Shown here: piece after piece, positions 34,728 to 43,189 of the stretch
How positions within the stretch are numbered: the first letter of the stretch is position 1
Layout: every line of letters begins with the position of its first letter
Source: Chryseobacterium taichungense
Lineage (GTDB): Bacteria; Bacteroidota; Bacteroidia; Flavobacteriales; Weeksellaceae
Direction of reading: 5' to 3'
DNA: 64,000 bases
Assembly (NCBI RefSeq): GCF_900109935.1
Contig: NZ_FOBV01000003.1
Span: 62,001-126,000 of the forward strand
Made by a program: the position numbers and the translations under genes
Notes under the pieces: model-generated
What the model saw: only the letters and a program-made list of their open reading frames with translations
Told to the model about the DNA's origin: nothing
The model's database searches: none

Positions 34728-36071
34728 TCAGCACAGCTTTTCTTCGTGTTGAGAAAGATCCAATCCCATCTCTTCAGATTCTTCTGAAACTCTTAAAGTA
34801 ATAATACTGTTTGTTATTTTATATAAAATCAATGATCCGAAAAAGGTAAATACTGATACAAGAAGCAGAGCTGCCATATGATGGGCAAAGACTTCAAAAC
34901 CACCATGAAGGAGACTTGCATTTTCACCATGAGCAAAAATAGCCGTGAGAATCATTCCCATAATTCCACCAACTCCATGACAGGCAAAAACATCCAGGGT
35001 ATCATCAATCTTTTTCAATGCTTTCCAGTTGACCATCAGGTTTGATACAATCGCAGAAATAAATCCGATAAACAGACTTTCCGAAATGGAAACGAATCCA
35101 CACCCGGGAGTAATAGCCACCAATCCTACAACAGCGCCTATACAGGCTCCCATAGCAGATACTTTTCTTCTGTTGATTCTGTCAAAGAATATCCAGGTCA
35201 TCATCGCTGAAGCAGAGGCGATTGTCGTCGTTCCAAAAGCTGTAGCAGCGGTGGCATTAGCACTGAGAGCCGAGCCCGCATTGAATCCGAACCATCCGAA
35301 CCAAAGCATCCCGGTTCCCAACAATACATAAGAGATATTGGATGGCTCATGATGAGGCTTTTTCCTGTTTCCCACTACCATAGCGCCTGCTAATGCAGCA
35401 AAACCGGCACTCATATGGACAACTGTTCCTCCTGCAAAGTCTTTTACTCCGAAATATTTATTTAACAGTCCATCCGGATGCCACACCATATGACAAAGCG
35501 GTGTATAAATAAAGATGCTGAAAAGAACCATAAATAAGAGGTACGAGATGAAACGTACTCGTTCCGCAAATGATCCGGTGATCAAAGCAGGGGTAATCAC
35601 GGCAAATTTCATCTGAAATAAAGCAAAAAGCACAAATGGAATGGTAGATGCCATGTATTTATGTGGCAATACGCCTACCCGATTAAAGAACGGGTAGCTT
35701 AGGGGATTTCCGATAATGCCATAATGTACGCCGTTTATAGTAAAGCCGATAGAATCACCAAAGGATAAAGAAAAGCCAATTACCACCCACAACATGGAAA
35801 TAACTCCTAGTGCAATAAAGCTCTGCAGCATGGTGGAAATTACGTTTTTCTTTCCAACCATTCCTCCATAGAAAAATGACAGGCCGGGAGTCATCAATAA
35901 CACCAAACCTGCAGCAGCTAAAATCCAGGCTACATCCGCGCCTACAATTTTATCTTCGCTAAGAAATTCTCCTGTGTTGGGAAAGTCTGCCATAGGACTC
36001 CAAAATAATCCGCCAATGGCAACAAGTGTAATGATACTAAAGGAAACGATCCATTTTAAACCGACTGTCAT
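34728..36071 (-). CDS. amt: Ammonium transporter
   Basis: This 447-residue inner-membrane channel has about eleven hydrophobic segments. It shows the Amt motifs DFAGGTVVHMSAG (first pore His), LGTGMLWFGWFGFNAGSAL and HGVGGIMGMILTA (second pore His), and AWILAAAGLVLLMTPGLSFFYGG near the start. The first ~30 residues include a hydrophobic segment that may be a signal peptide. No glnB/glnK gene is adjacent, unlike many amt loci. A TACTTTTG box lies just upstream. Confidence 0.95.
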   Translation of the reverse strand: MTVGLKWIVSFSIITLVAIGGLFWSPMADFPNTGEFLSEDKIVGADVAWILAAAGLVLLMTPGLSFFYGGMVGKKNVISTMLQSFIALGVISMLWVVIGFSLSFGDSIGFTINGVHYGIIGNPLSYPFFNRVGVLPHKYMASTIPFVLFALFQMKFAVITPALITGSFAERVRFISYLLFMVLFSIFIYTPLCHMVWHPDGLLNKYFGVKDFAGGTVVHMSAGFAALAGAMVVGNRKKPHHEPSNISYVLLGTGMLWFGWFGFNAGSALSANATAATAFGTTTIASASAMMTWIFFDRINRRKVSAMGACIGAVVGLVAITPGCGFVSISESLFIGFISAIVSNLMVNWKALKKIDDTLDVFACHGVGGIMGMILTAIFAHGENASLLHGGFEVFAHHMAALLLVSVFTFFGSLILYKITNSIITLRVSEESEEMGLDLSQHEEKLC

Positions 36072-36092
36072 AAAATTTATATATTACCCCTG

Positions 36093-36100
36093 CAAAAGTA
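36093..36100 (-). promoter_or_regulatory. Candidate -7 box for amt
   Basis: On the minus strand this reads TACTTTTG, a match to TAnnTTTG, 22 bases before the amt ATG. Confidence 0.5.
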
Positions 36101-36180
36101 AGCATAAATTTTATAATTAGTATATAAAATTAATTTTAACCCCTAAAAATTTAACACTAAAATAATATTTATTGCTAATT

Positions 36181-36822
36181 TTATTCAAATACCCCTTTCA
36201 AAATACCGGATACTTCTTTAGATTTTGTTGCGGGAAATAAATGAGTGCCTCCTTTTATAGTAAAATCCGGCCGGCAGTTTTTGATCGGGAATACAATATC
36301 TTTATCTCCCATAATCTGGATGACGTCCGGATTTTCATCAAATTTCCAATCTGAAATTTTTTCGATAGACCATTTCAGATAATAAGGATCTCTTACCTGG
36401 AAGTACTGAAGAATTCGTGGATTTTTCGGATCGAAAAATTTCCTGAACATAGAATATATATTGGTTGTCTTTTCATTGAAAAATTTTACCGGCAGCAACT
36501 TAGGAATTCTGGTGATCTGTCCTGTTTTTATTAACCTTGATTTCTCTCGGTCTGACTTTATACTTCCCATGATTACAACTTTTCTTGCAGGCTTTAGCTT
36601 ATTAATTTCCTGAACCATGATTCCTCCAAAGGAATACCCCAGCAGATAAAAAGGCTCTGAATCATCAATTTTTTCAGCCATTCTGACTACATAATGTAAA
36701 AAGTCTTCATTTTGCTCAGGAATGAGCCAATCTATAAAAACAACTTCATGATGCTCCGGAAATTTAATTTTTTCAAGCACTTTAAAATCTGCTCCAAGCC
36801 CGCTTACAACATATATTTTCAT
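36181..36822 (-). CDS. Alpha/beta hydrolase
   Basis: This 213-residue protein has a compact alpha/beta-hydrolase fold. It begins MKIYVVSGLGADFKVLEKI, has the nucleophile elbow GYSFGGIMV with Ser 64, an acidic candidate in QIMGDKDIVFP, and a final His in IKGGTHLFPAT. There is no signal peptide, so it is cytoplasmic. The substrate is unknown; esterase or thioesterase activity would be typical. Confidence 0.82.
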   Translation of the reverse strand: MKIYVVSGLGADFKVLEKIKFPEHHEVVFIDWLIPEQNEDFLHYVVRMAEKIDDSEPFYLLGYSFGGIMVQEINKLKPARKVVIMGSIKSDREKSRLIKTGQITRIPKLLPVKFFNEKTTNIYSMFRKFFDPKNPRILQYFQVRDPYYLKWSIEKISDWKFDENPDVIQIMGDKDIVFPIKNCRPDFTIKGGTHLFPATKSKEVSGILKGVFE

Positions 36823-36844
36823 ACTACTAAAATAAAAAAATAAG

Positions 36845-36882
36845 ACAAAAAAATGAGCGGCTTCAAAAGAAATCGCTCATTT
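36845..36882 (-). terminator. Terminator of the first YceI gene
   Basis: AAATGAGCG (36851-36859) pairs with CGCTCATTT (36874-36882). On the minus strand the stem is followed by TTTTGTC. It is 20 bases after the YceI stop. Confidence 0.8.
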
Positions 36883-36904
36883 GTTTATCGAAAGACCGAG
36901 GGTC

Positions 36905-37540
36905 TTATTTTTTCTTCTTAACAGGAGTTCTGTTTTCGTTATCCAATTTCTCAGTAGAAAGCTTAAACTGAATATCCATTTCATTTTTAATGAAATAATC
37001 TTTCAGAGAAGACTGATAGAATACTTTGAAATCTCTTCTGTTCAGTGAGAATTTAGCAGATTCTATTACTACCGTAAACTGCGTGATATACACGTTTGCA
37101 GGGAAAGTAATCGTTTTTCTTACTCCTTTGATTGTCACATCTCCGTACACTGTAGAGTTATAATCGCTGTTTGCCAAAGGAATAATTTTCGTTAAATGGA
37201 ATTTTGCCAACGGAAACTTTTTAACTTCAAAGAAATTGGTACTTTTCAGGTCGTTGGTAAGTTTTACCATATCTTCATCCTGGCTTGATACGTCACCTGC
37301 CATGATCGACTTCATATCAATCACGAATTCTCCGTCTACCAAAACCGTTTTGTCAAAAGTGAATTTTCCACTTTTCAGCTTTACCGTTCCGGAATGTGTT
37401 GTAGGAACTGTTTTCACTACTTTATATCCCCACCATCTGATCTCCGACGATGTTACTTTTACCACCTTATCTCCTTTCTTCTGCCCGAAAACAAATGACA
37501 TGCTTACACACATCATAGCAAACAATAGTAATCTTTTCAT
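36905..37540 (-). CDS. YceI family protein
   Basis: This 211-residue protein has a signal peptide (MKRLLLFAMMCVSMSFVFGQ) and a YceI lipocalin-like beta-barrel. Hallmarks are VTSSEIRWWGYKVVKTVPTTHSGTVK near the start, DLKSTNFFEVKKFPLAKFHLT in the middle and SLNRRDFKVFYQSSL near the end. YceI barrels bind isoprenoid-like lipids in the periplasm; the ligand here is unknown. The basic tail ends VKKKK. A paralog lies directly upstream. Confidence 0.9.
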   Translation of the reverse strand: MKRLLLFAMMCVSMSFVFGQKKGDKVVKVTSSEIRWWGYKVVKTVPTTHSGTVKLKSGKFTFDKTVLVDGEFVIDMKSIMAGDVSSQDEDMVKLTNDLKSTNFFEVKKFPLAKFHLTKIIPLANSDYNSTVYGDVTIKGVRKTITFPANVYITQFTVVIESAKFSLNRRDFKVFYQSSLKDYFIKNEMDIQFKLSTEKLDNENRTPVKKKK

Positions 37541-37566
37541 TCTTTTTTATTTACAATTCAACAAAA

Positions 37567-37597
37567 ATAAAAAAAAGTGTAGAACTTCTACACTTTT
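37567..37597 (-). terminator. Terminator of the second YceI gene
   Basis: AAAAGTGTAGAA and TTCTACACTTTT (37573-37597) form a near-perfect palindrome, followed on the minus strand by TTTTTT. It separates the two YceI units. Confidence 0.8.
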
Positions 37598-37618
37598 AAC
37601 AATCTTTTTTTGATTAAA

Positions 37619-38185
37619 TTATTTTGCTGTTACTTTTACCTGCAAATCCATATCATCTTTCACAAGAACGTCCTGCATGGTAGATTTGTAAGCAACATCG
37701 AATTTTTGTCTGTCGATAGAAAATTTATTTGACATTAAGCTTACTGTTCCGTTAGCATAAGTAATTTTTGCAGGGAAAGAAATTGCGTTGGTTTTTCCTT
37801 TTACCGTTAAGTTACCTGTTACTAAAGAATTGTACACTTTGTCATTGTTTTTCTTAACACCTGTGATTTTGAAAGTTGCTGTAGGGTATTTTTCAACCTC
37901 GAAGAAATCTCCGTTTTTAAGGTGCCCGTTCAGTTTTTGCTGATATTCACCCGAAAGATCTGTCGCGTTGATCGAAGTCATATCTAAAACGAAAGTACCA
38001 CCAACCAATTGGTTTCCTTTCATAATCATATCACCTGATTTTACCTTTACAGTTCCGTTGTGAGAACTTGCTTCAGATTTTGCGATCTTATAACCCCACC
38101 ACTGAACATCAGAGCTTACTACTTTTTTTGCCTGTCCGAATGCTAAACCACTAGCCAAAACTGCTAATAAGAATATTTTTTTCAT
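37619..38185 (-). CDS. YceI family protein, paralog
   Basis: This 188-residue protein repeats the layout of its neighbour: signal peptide MKKIFLLAVLASGLAFGQ, then VVSSDVQWWGYKIAKSEASSHNGTVK, LKNGDFFEVEKYPTATFKIT and SIDRQKFDVAYKSTM. It lacks the lysine-rich tail of the first copy. It is the upstream member of the pair; a terminator between them makes them separate units or partly coupled. The ligand is unknown. Confidence 0.9.
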   Translation of the reverse strand: MKKIFLLAVLASGLAFGQAKKVVSSDVQWWGYKIAKSEASSHNGTVKVKSGDMIMKGNQLVGGTFVLDMTSINATDLSGEYQQKLNGHLKNGDFFEVEKYPTATFKITGVKKNNDKVYNSLVTGNLTVKGKTNAISFPAKITYANGTVSLMSNKFSIDRQKFDVAYKSTMQDVLVKDDMDLQVKVTAK

Positions 38186-38292
38186 TTGAATAAAAATTAT
38201 TTGCTTGTTTATTATTTACTGGTGCAAATGTAGTCAACAGAAATGATAGATTTCATTGATGTATATCAATTAATGCAATAATTTTTATAAAT

Positions 38293-38318
38293 AAAAAAAC
38301 TCCGGAATTCCGGAGCTT
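38293..38318 (-). terminator. Terminator of the glucokinase gene
   Basis: CTCCGG and CCGGAG (38300-38315) pair around AATT. On the minus strand the stem is followed by TTTTTTTAT. It is four bases after the stop codon. Confidence 0.85.
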
Positions 38319-38321
38319 CAG

Positions 38322-39371
38322 TTAGTCTTGATAATAAGCGGTGTATAGCGCTGCGCCATTCAAAGCTGTATTTTCATTTTTATTCAGATAGATAGGTATA
38401 TTTCTGAGCATTTCCTCCATCTTATCACTGATCTTGAATTTTTCGTAGAACTTATCTTTATCAATATATTCTCTGATCGCCTGAGGAATATCCCCTGAAA
38501 TCAGTAAACCGCCGGTAGCTTTTATCTTTAAAGTAAGATTATTGGCTTCTCTTGCAAGGAATTCAATGAAAGTGTCTAATGCAATTTTGCAGATCATCAC
38601 ATCGTCTTCAACTGCCGCTTTATATAATTCCTGTACAAAATTTCCTTCTGTCAGCCTTTCAGCAAGCCATTCCGGTTCCGGATGTCTTTTTACATCTCTT
38701 AAAAAACGGTAGATGTTAAAAAGACCTGTTTTAGACAATACATTCTCCCAGCTTACAATACCATAAATGTTATTCAGGAACTGGTAGAATTCTACTTCCA
38801 CATTTGTTCTTGGGGAAAATTCTGAATGCCCTCCTTCCGTTGCAAAAGGTCTTATGTATTTTCCATCGAAAAAATATCCGGCTTCTCCCAGACCATTTCC
38901 GGGCGCCAGAATCGCCACATTTCCTTTCTCAAGGTTTCCGCTGGTATATATCGGATCAAGATCACTGTCTTCCAAGAGACCCATTCCATAAGCTGAAGCT
39001 TCCTGGTCATTGAGCATATCTACTCTTTCGAAATCAAAATCTCTTTTAAAATCTTCAACATCGAGATTCCATCCCAGTCTTGCAGGATTACTTTTCCCGT
39101 TGATGACAGGTCCCGGAACAGCTATCCCGAGTCTTTTTACATTATCCAACTGATTATCCTGAATAAATTTTTTCAGAATATCTGTGAAAGAAGCATATTC
39201 TTTAGTTGGATATGTATGCTGAATTTTAACTTCAAGGCCACCATCAGCAGATACAAAATAGCCTAAAGTTGTAATATCTTCACGAAGGTTGGCACCAATG
39301 ATAGAAATGTTATCATTGCCAGCATTTTTTACTCCTGGTAAATAAAGCGGAAATTTCGGATTCAAAATCAT
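38322..39371 (-). CDS. glk: Glucokinase (Glk/PF02685 type)
   Basis: From this start (MILNPKFPLYLPGV) the protein is 349 residues and phosphorylates glucose with ATP. It has LGIAVPGPVINGK, LNDQEASAYGMGLL, an APGNGLGEAGYF loop, and EGGHSEFSPR with the catalytic/sugar-binding Glu and His. GGLLISGDIPQAI is near the C-terminus. The TATATTTG box at 39387-39394 supports this start rather than the longer frame to 39440. Confidence 0.86.
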   Translation of the reverse strand: MILNPKFPLYLPGVKNAGNDNISIIGANLREDITTLGYFVSADGGLEVKIQHTYPTKEYASFTDILKKFIQDNQLDNVKRLGIAVPGPVINGKSNPARLGWNLDVEDFKRDFDFERVDMLNDQEASAYGMGLLEDSDLDPIYTSGNLEKGNVAILAPGNGLGEAGYFFDGKYIRPFATEGGHSEFSPRTNVEVEFYQFLNNIYGIVSWENVLSKTGLFNIYRFLRDVKRHPEPEWLAERLTEGNFVQELYKAAVEDDVMICKIALDTFIEFLAREANNLTLKIKATGGLLISGDIPQAIREYIDKDKFYEKFKISDKMEEMLRNIPIYLNKNENTALNGAALYTAYYQD

Positions 39372-39386
39372 AACCTCAAATTTTAT

Positions 39387-39394
39387 CAAATATA
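39387..39394 (-). promoter_or_regulatory. Candidate -7 box for glucokinase
   Basis: On the minus strand this reads TATATTTG, matching TAnnTTTG, 16 bases before the chosen ATG. Confidence 0.5.
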
Positions 39395-39485
39395 ATAATA
39401 GTTTTCGTAAATTTTCGTTAGAAATAAAAAACCTTCTCAAAAATTCGAAAAGGTTTGGCTAATAATTGCTTATATTTAAATCTAA

Positions 39486-40049
39486 CTACTTTCCTAAAGG
39501 AATATTGTAAGAGAATCCTACCCCAAGATTACCCACATTGTAGTCCTGATTTGGCAAATCTCCTTTGCTTCCTACAAATACTTTCTGGTATTGAACAAAG
39601 AAATTCCAGTCCTGATTGTGATACCCGATTTCCGGCTTGATATAAAATCCACCATCTGGTCTGTCAAGAGAAGCATTAGATGCTACTTTGTTATCACCTA
39701 CCAGGAAACCATATCCTAAGTCTGTTCCGAAATAAAACCCTGTCTGCTTCGGATAAATTCTGATCAATGCACCTACTGGTACAACGCCTACGTCATTATT
39801 ATTATATCCGTTGTTGTCTTTTCCAAAATAATGTGTATATCCTGTTGCAATACCCAATCCGAACCCCGGAGTGATCAAATTCTGATAAGCTACATCCACA
39901 CCCACTGCCATAGAAGTATTATCAGAAGGAACTGCTAAACCAACATTTGCTCCAACTTTGATCATGTTATTCATTTGTGCACTTTGGGCACTCAAAGCTC
40001 CAGCAGTAAAAATTCCGGCAAATAAAATTGCATGTTTTAACATTTTCAT
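39486..40049 (-). CDS. Outer-membrane beta-barrel protein
   Basis: From this start the protein is 187 residues with a signal peptide (MKMLKHAILFAGIFTAGALSA). The mature part alternates hydrophobic and polar residues in strands such as IKVGANVGLAVP, GFGLGIATGYTHYFG, TGFYFGTDLGYGFLVG and NVGLGVGFSYNIPLGK, a small 8-stranded OmpA/OmpW-like barrel. No ligand is suggested. An in-frame extension to 40103 was rejected because it would precede the signal peptide. Confidence 0.8.
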   Translation of the reverse strand: MKMLKHAILFAGIFTAGALSAQSAQMNNMIKVGANVGLAVPSDNTSMAVGVDVAYQNLITPGFGLGIATGYTHYFGKDNNGYNNNDVGVVPVGALIRIYPKQTGFYFGTDLGYGFLVGDNKVASNASLDRPDGGFYIKPEIGYHNQDWNFFVQYQKVFVGSKGDLPNQDYNVGNLGVGFSYNIPLGK

Positions 40050-40285
40050 AACTCTGATTTTTAATTTTACTAAGCTGAAAACTGTAAAAATCGTGCCAAG
40101 CAAAATCTTTTTATTCAGATTACCATTGATTAAATCTACAAAAACATGATTGTCAATTCATTAAAATTAAATAAGCGTTTAATTAAATTTCAACAAAAAG
40201 GAAAATTACAGCTCAATATTAACAATTCTTAACCGTTACTTATTTTAACCTTATCATAACATCCATATCCAAAATATAAAACATT

Positions 40286-41665
40286 ATGACAGTTCCGTCA
40301 TTTATTAATAACAAACATCTTCTCTGGCGTGCAGGATTTGGTCCAGGAATTAATCAGCTTGAAGATCTGGAAAATAAAGACCATAACGCTTTATTGAATG
40401 ATTTGTTTAAAGAGGAAAATTTTGCTGAAATCGATTATCAGACTGCTGAGACAGAATCGTCGGATTATATGAATGACAAATCTCCTGCAGAGAAGAAAAA
40501 GGAAATACAGAAGATCAACCGACAGCAAAACGAAGAACTTAATCTTAATTTCCTGTATAAGATGGTCACTAGCAATGAGCAGCTGAGAGAAAAAATGACG
40601 TTTTTCTGGCACGGTCATTTCGCTTCCAGGGTACAAAATCCGAAATTTAACAGACAAATCCTGAATGTGATCCGGAAAAATGCGTTGGGAAACTTTAGGG
40701 AATTGTTGTTTGAAGTCAGTAAAGCGCCGGCAATGTTGAGTTTTCTTAATAATCAACAAAATAAAAAAGACCATCCTAATGAAAATTTTGCGAGGGAAGT
40801 CATGGAACTTTTTACAATGGGCAGGGGAAATTATACCGAGAAAGACATCAGAGAGGGAGCCAGAGCTTTTACAGGCTGGGGTTATGATAAAGGAGGAAAT
40901 TTTGTAGAAAGAAAAAAACTTCATGACGAAGGCAGCAAAAATTTTCTTGGTAAAACCGGGAACTTCACGGGAAATGATGTTTTAAATATTATCCTTGAGC
41001 AGAAAGCAACCTCCAGGTTTATCACGGCAAAAATTTATAAATTTTTTGTAAACGAAAATGCAGATGAAACGATTATCAATACTCTCAGCGAAAACTTTTA
41101 TCAGTCTGGTTACGATATCAAAAAACTGATGACCGACATCTTCTCAAGTTCATGGTTTTATGATAAAAAAAATATTGGAAACAGGATAAAATCACCGATC
41201 GAACTGATGGCAGGAATGATGCGAATGCTTCCGATGAATATTCAAAATCCTGAAAATCTTATTGTTTATCAGAAATTACTCGGGCAGATGCTTCTTTATC
41301 CTCCGAATGTAGCCGGATGGCCTACCGGAAAATCCTGGATTGACAGTTCCACATTGATGTTGAGGCTTCAGATTCCGCAAATCTGGTCGGGATTGCGACC
41401 GCTTGACTATCGTCCAAAAGCAGATGATGATGTTGATATGGGATTGAAAAACAACACCAACACTTTGACGAAAAATTTCAAAAACCCCAATATCACCATT
41501 GACTGGGAACGTGTAGAAAAAATATTTGCTGGAAAAAAACCTGAAGAATATCTGATTCAGAATACAAAATCGCTGGATATGAATTCCGTGAAAAGCTTTT
41601 CCGATAACAGTGTAAAAATGAACGTCATTAATTTAATGTCTACTCCTGAATATCAGTTAATGTAG
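40286..41665 (+). CDS. DUF1800 family protein
   Basis: This 459-residue protein begins HLLWRAGFGPGINQLEDLEN, the typical DUF1800 opening, and contains KMTFFWHGHFASRVQN, NFAREVMELFTMG, EGARAFTGWGYD and LLYPPNVAGWPTGKSWIDSS. There is no clear signal peptide. In many bacteria DUF1800 genes sit directly upstream of DUF1501 genes, and that holds here (gap 87 bases). The two probably act together on an unknown extracytoplasmic substrate. The function has not been established. Confidence 0.9.
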   Translation: MTVPSFINNKHLLWRAGFGPGINQLEDLENKDHNALLNDLFKEENFAEIDYQTAETESSDYMNDKSPAEKKKEIQKINRQQNEELNLNFLYKMVTSNEQLREKMTFFWHGHFASRVQNPKFNRQILNVIRKNALGNFRELLFEVSKAPAMLSFLNNQQNKKDHPNENFAREVMELFTMGRGNYTEKDIREGARAFTGWGYDKGGNFVERKKLHDEGSKNFLGKTGNFTGNDVLNIILEQKATSRFITAKIYKFFVNENADETIINTLSENFYQSGYDIKKLMTDIFSSSWFYDKKNIGNRIKSPIELMAGMMRMLPMNIQNPENLIVYQKLLGQMLLYPPNVAGWPTGKSWIDSSTLMLRLQIPQIWSGLRPLDYRPKADDDVDMGLKNNTNTLTKNFKNPNITIDWERVEKIFAGKKPEEYLIQNTKSLDMNSVKSFSDNSVKMNVINLMSTPEYQLM

Positions 41666-41704
41666 TTTCAGGTCATATTTTAGCTAATCACTGCATAGAA
41701 CTGC

Positions 41705-41750
41705 AACCTTAACCTTAACCTTAACCTTAACCTTAACCTTAACCTTAACC
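41705..41750 (+). repeat. (AACCTT)n hexamer tract immediately before the DUF1501 start
   Basis: Forty-six bases are a perfect AACCTT repeat (seven units plus AACC), followed by AT and the ATG at 41753. It occupies the region where ribosome-binding or promoter spacing would be set. It resembles telomeric repeats only by chance; the chromosome continues on both sides. Confidence 0.95.
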
Positions 41751-41752
41751 AT

Positions 41753-42937
41753 ATGCTAATCAAAAGAAGAGAATTCCTCAAAATAAGTTCACTCGCAACC
41801 GCTTCATTATTGATGCCTAACTTTCTTAAGGCAATGACATTTGATGATGCTTTGGAATCTGATCAGAAGATTCTGATCGTTCTGCAGTTTACCGGTGGAA
41901 ATGACGGACTAAATACAATAATTCCTGTACGGAACGATATTTATTTTAAAGAAAGAAACAATATTGCAATTAAAGATTCTTTGCAACTGAATGATGAAAC
42001 GGGGATCAATCCTGCCCTATCCTATTTTAAGGAGCTTTATGACAATGGTGAGCTTTCGGTAATGAACAATGTAGGATATCCCAATCCCGACAAATCTCAT
42101 TTCAGAAGCATGGATATCTGGCATTCCGCGAGCAGAAGTGACGAATATCTTGAAACAGGATGGCTCGGAAGGTTTCTGGATGAAGAATGCTACCGCTGCG
42201 AACATCCGACACAGGCGCTGGAAGTTGACGATATGCTCAGTTTAGCATTAAAAGGTAAAAATAACAAAGCTTTTGCTTTCAAAGATCCGAAACGATTGTA
42301 CCAGACCAGCCAGGAAAAATATTTTAAATCGCTTTATGACCATCATCATGATGACGAGACAGTTTCCTATTTATACCAAACTTTAGGATCAACCATTAAT
42401 AACGCGGGATATATCTTTGATAAAAGTAAAGCAAAAAAAACCGATCAAACTTACCCGAATTCACAATTGGGAAAAGATTTTAAAACCGTTGCTTCACTCA
42501 TTAAATCCGATATCAATACAAGAGTTTATTACCTTTCCATCGGAAGTTTTGATACCCATGTCAATCAGAATGAAAGACAGCAAAAACTCTTCAACGATAT
42601 CAATGAAGCGGTAAAATCGTTTGTAGCGGATATGAAAAGTAATGGGCTTTTCGACAATATCCTTCTGATGACATTTTCTGAATTTGGACGTCGTGTGGCT
42701 CAAAATGCCAGCAACGGAACCGACCATGGAACGGCCAATCAAATGTTTTTTATAAGTGGTGGATTAAAGAAAAAAGGAATATTAAATCCTCTACCTGATC
42801 TTACAAAATTGAACGAAGGAGATCTTATTTACACCGAGGATTTCAGAAAAGTATATGCTACAATCTTGAAAAACTGGCTGAAAGCCAACTCTTCAAAAGT
42901 TCTGGGCTGGAAAAACGGCATTTATGATTTTGTGTAA
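41753..42937 (+). CDS. DUF1501 family protein with Tat-type signal
   Basis: This 394-residue protein starts MLIKRREFLKISSLATASLL, a twin-arginine pattern (RREFLK) followed by a hydrophobic stretch, so it is likely exported folded. The body has VLQFTGGNDGLNTIIPV, DKSHFRSMDIWHSA and LMTFSEFGRRVAQNASNGTDHGTA, motifs of DUF1501, which is distantly related to alkaline phosphatase/sulfatase-fold enzymes. It pairs with the DUF1800 gene upstream. The immediate 5' region is a pure hexamer repeat, so its expression may vary with repeat number. Confidence 0.9.
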   Translation: MLIKRREFLKISSLATASLLMPNFLKAMTFDDALESDQKILIVLQFTGGNDGLNTIIPVRNDIYFKERNNIAIKDSLQLNDETGINPALSYFKELYDNGELSVMNNVGYPNPDKSHFRSMDIWHSASRSDEYLETGWLGRFLDEECYRCEHPTQALEVDDMLSLALKGKNNKAFAFKDPKRLYQTSQEKYFKSLYDHHHDDETVSYLYQTLGSTINNAGYIFDKSKAKKTDQTYPNSQLGKDFKTVASLIKSDINTRVYYLSIGSFDTHVNQNERQQKLFNDINEAVKSFVADMKSNGLFDNILLMTFSEFGRRVAQNASNGTDHGTANQMFFISGGLKKKGILNPLPDLTKLNEGDLIYTEDFRKVYATILKNWLKANSSKVLGWKNGIYDFV

Positions 42938-42940
42938 ATA

Positions 42941-42974
42941 AAAAGAGGCTGTTATGTATCAACGCCTCTTTTTT
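42941..42974. terminator. Bidirectional terminator between convergent genes
   Basis: AAAAGAGGC (42941-42949) pairs with GCCTCTTTT (42964-42972), loop of 14 bases, then TT. It ends the DUF1501 unit and can also act on the minus strand. Confidence 0.8.
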
Positions 42975-42991
42975 CATAATATTTAAATTAA

Positions 42992-43132
42992 CTACTCCCA
43001 GTTTTGTACGGGAACTCGTTTTTTATCTTCCGCCGGTTTTTCATCAAACTTTTCAGCGATTTTTTTGATTATAAATTCAATCACCAAAGGTGCTACCACT
43101 GCTACCACAGCTTTTAATATTCTAGATTTCAT
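42992..43132 (-). CDS. Very small membrane protein
   Basis: From this start the protein is 46 residues (MKSRILKAVVAVVAPLVIEF...), with one hydrophobic helix (about 8-23) and a lysine-rich, negatively mixed tail ending VPVQNWE. An in-frame Met 14 codons upstream lies in AT-rich, lysine/asparagine-coding sequence and is less likely. I recognise no family. Coding is supported by the clear membrane helix and codon use but not by any known domain. Confidence 0.55.
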   Translation of the reverse strand: MKSRILKAVVAVVAPLVIEFIIKKIAEKFDEKPAEDKKRVPVQNWE

Positions 43133-43189
43133 ATTATTATTTTTGTGTTTTGGGTAATACAATTTCCAAGCCACAACGATTTTTTTGGT

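Noticed and set aside
41705..41750. Telomere-like sequence suggesting a linear replicon end
   Set aside because: Ordinary genes continue on both sides and the tract is short; simple slippage is enough.
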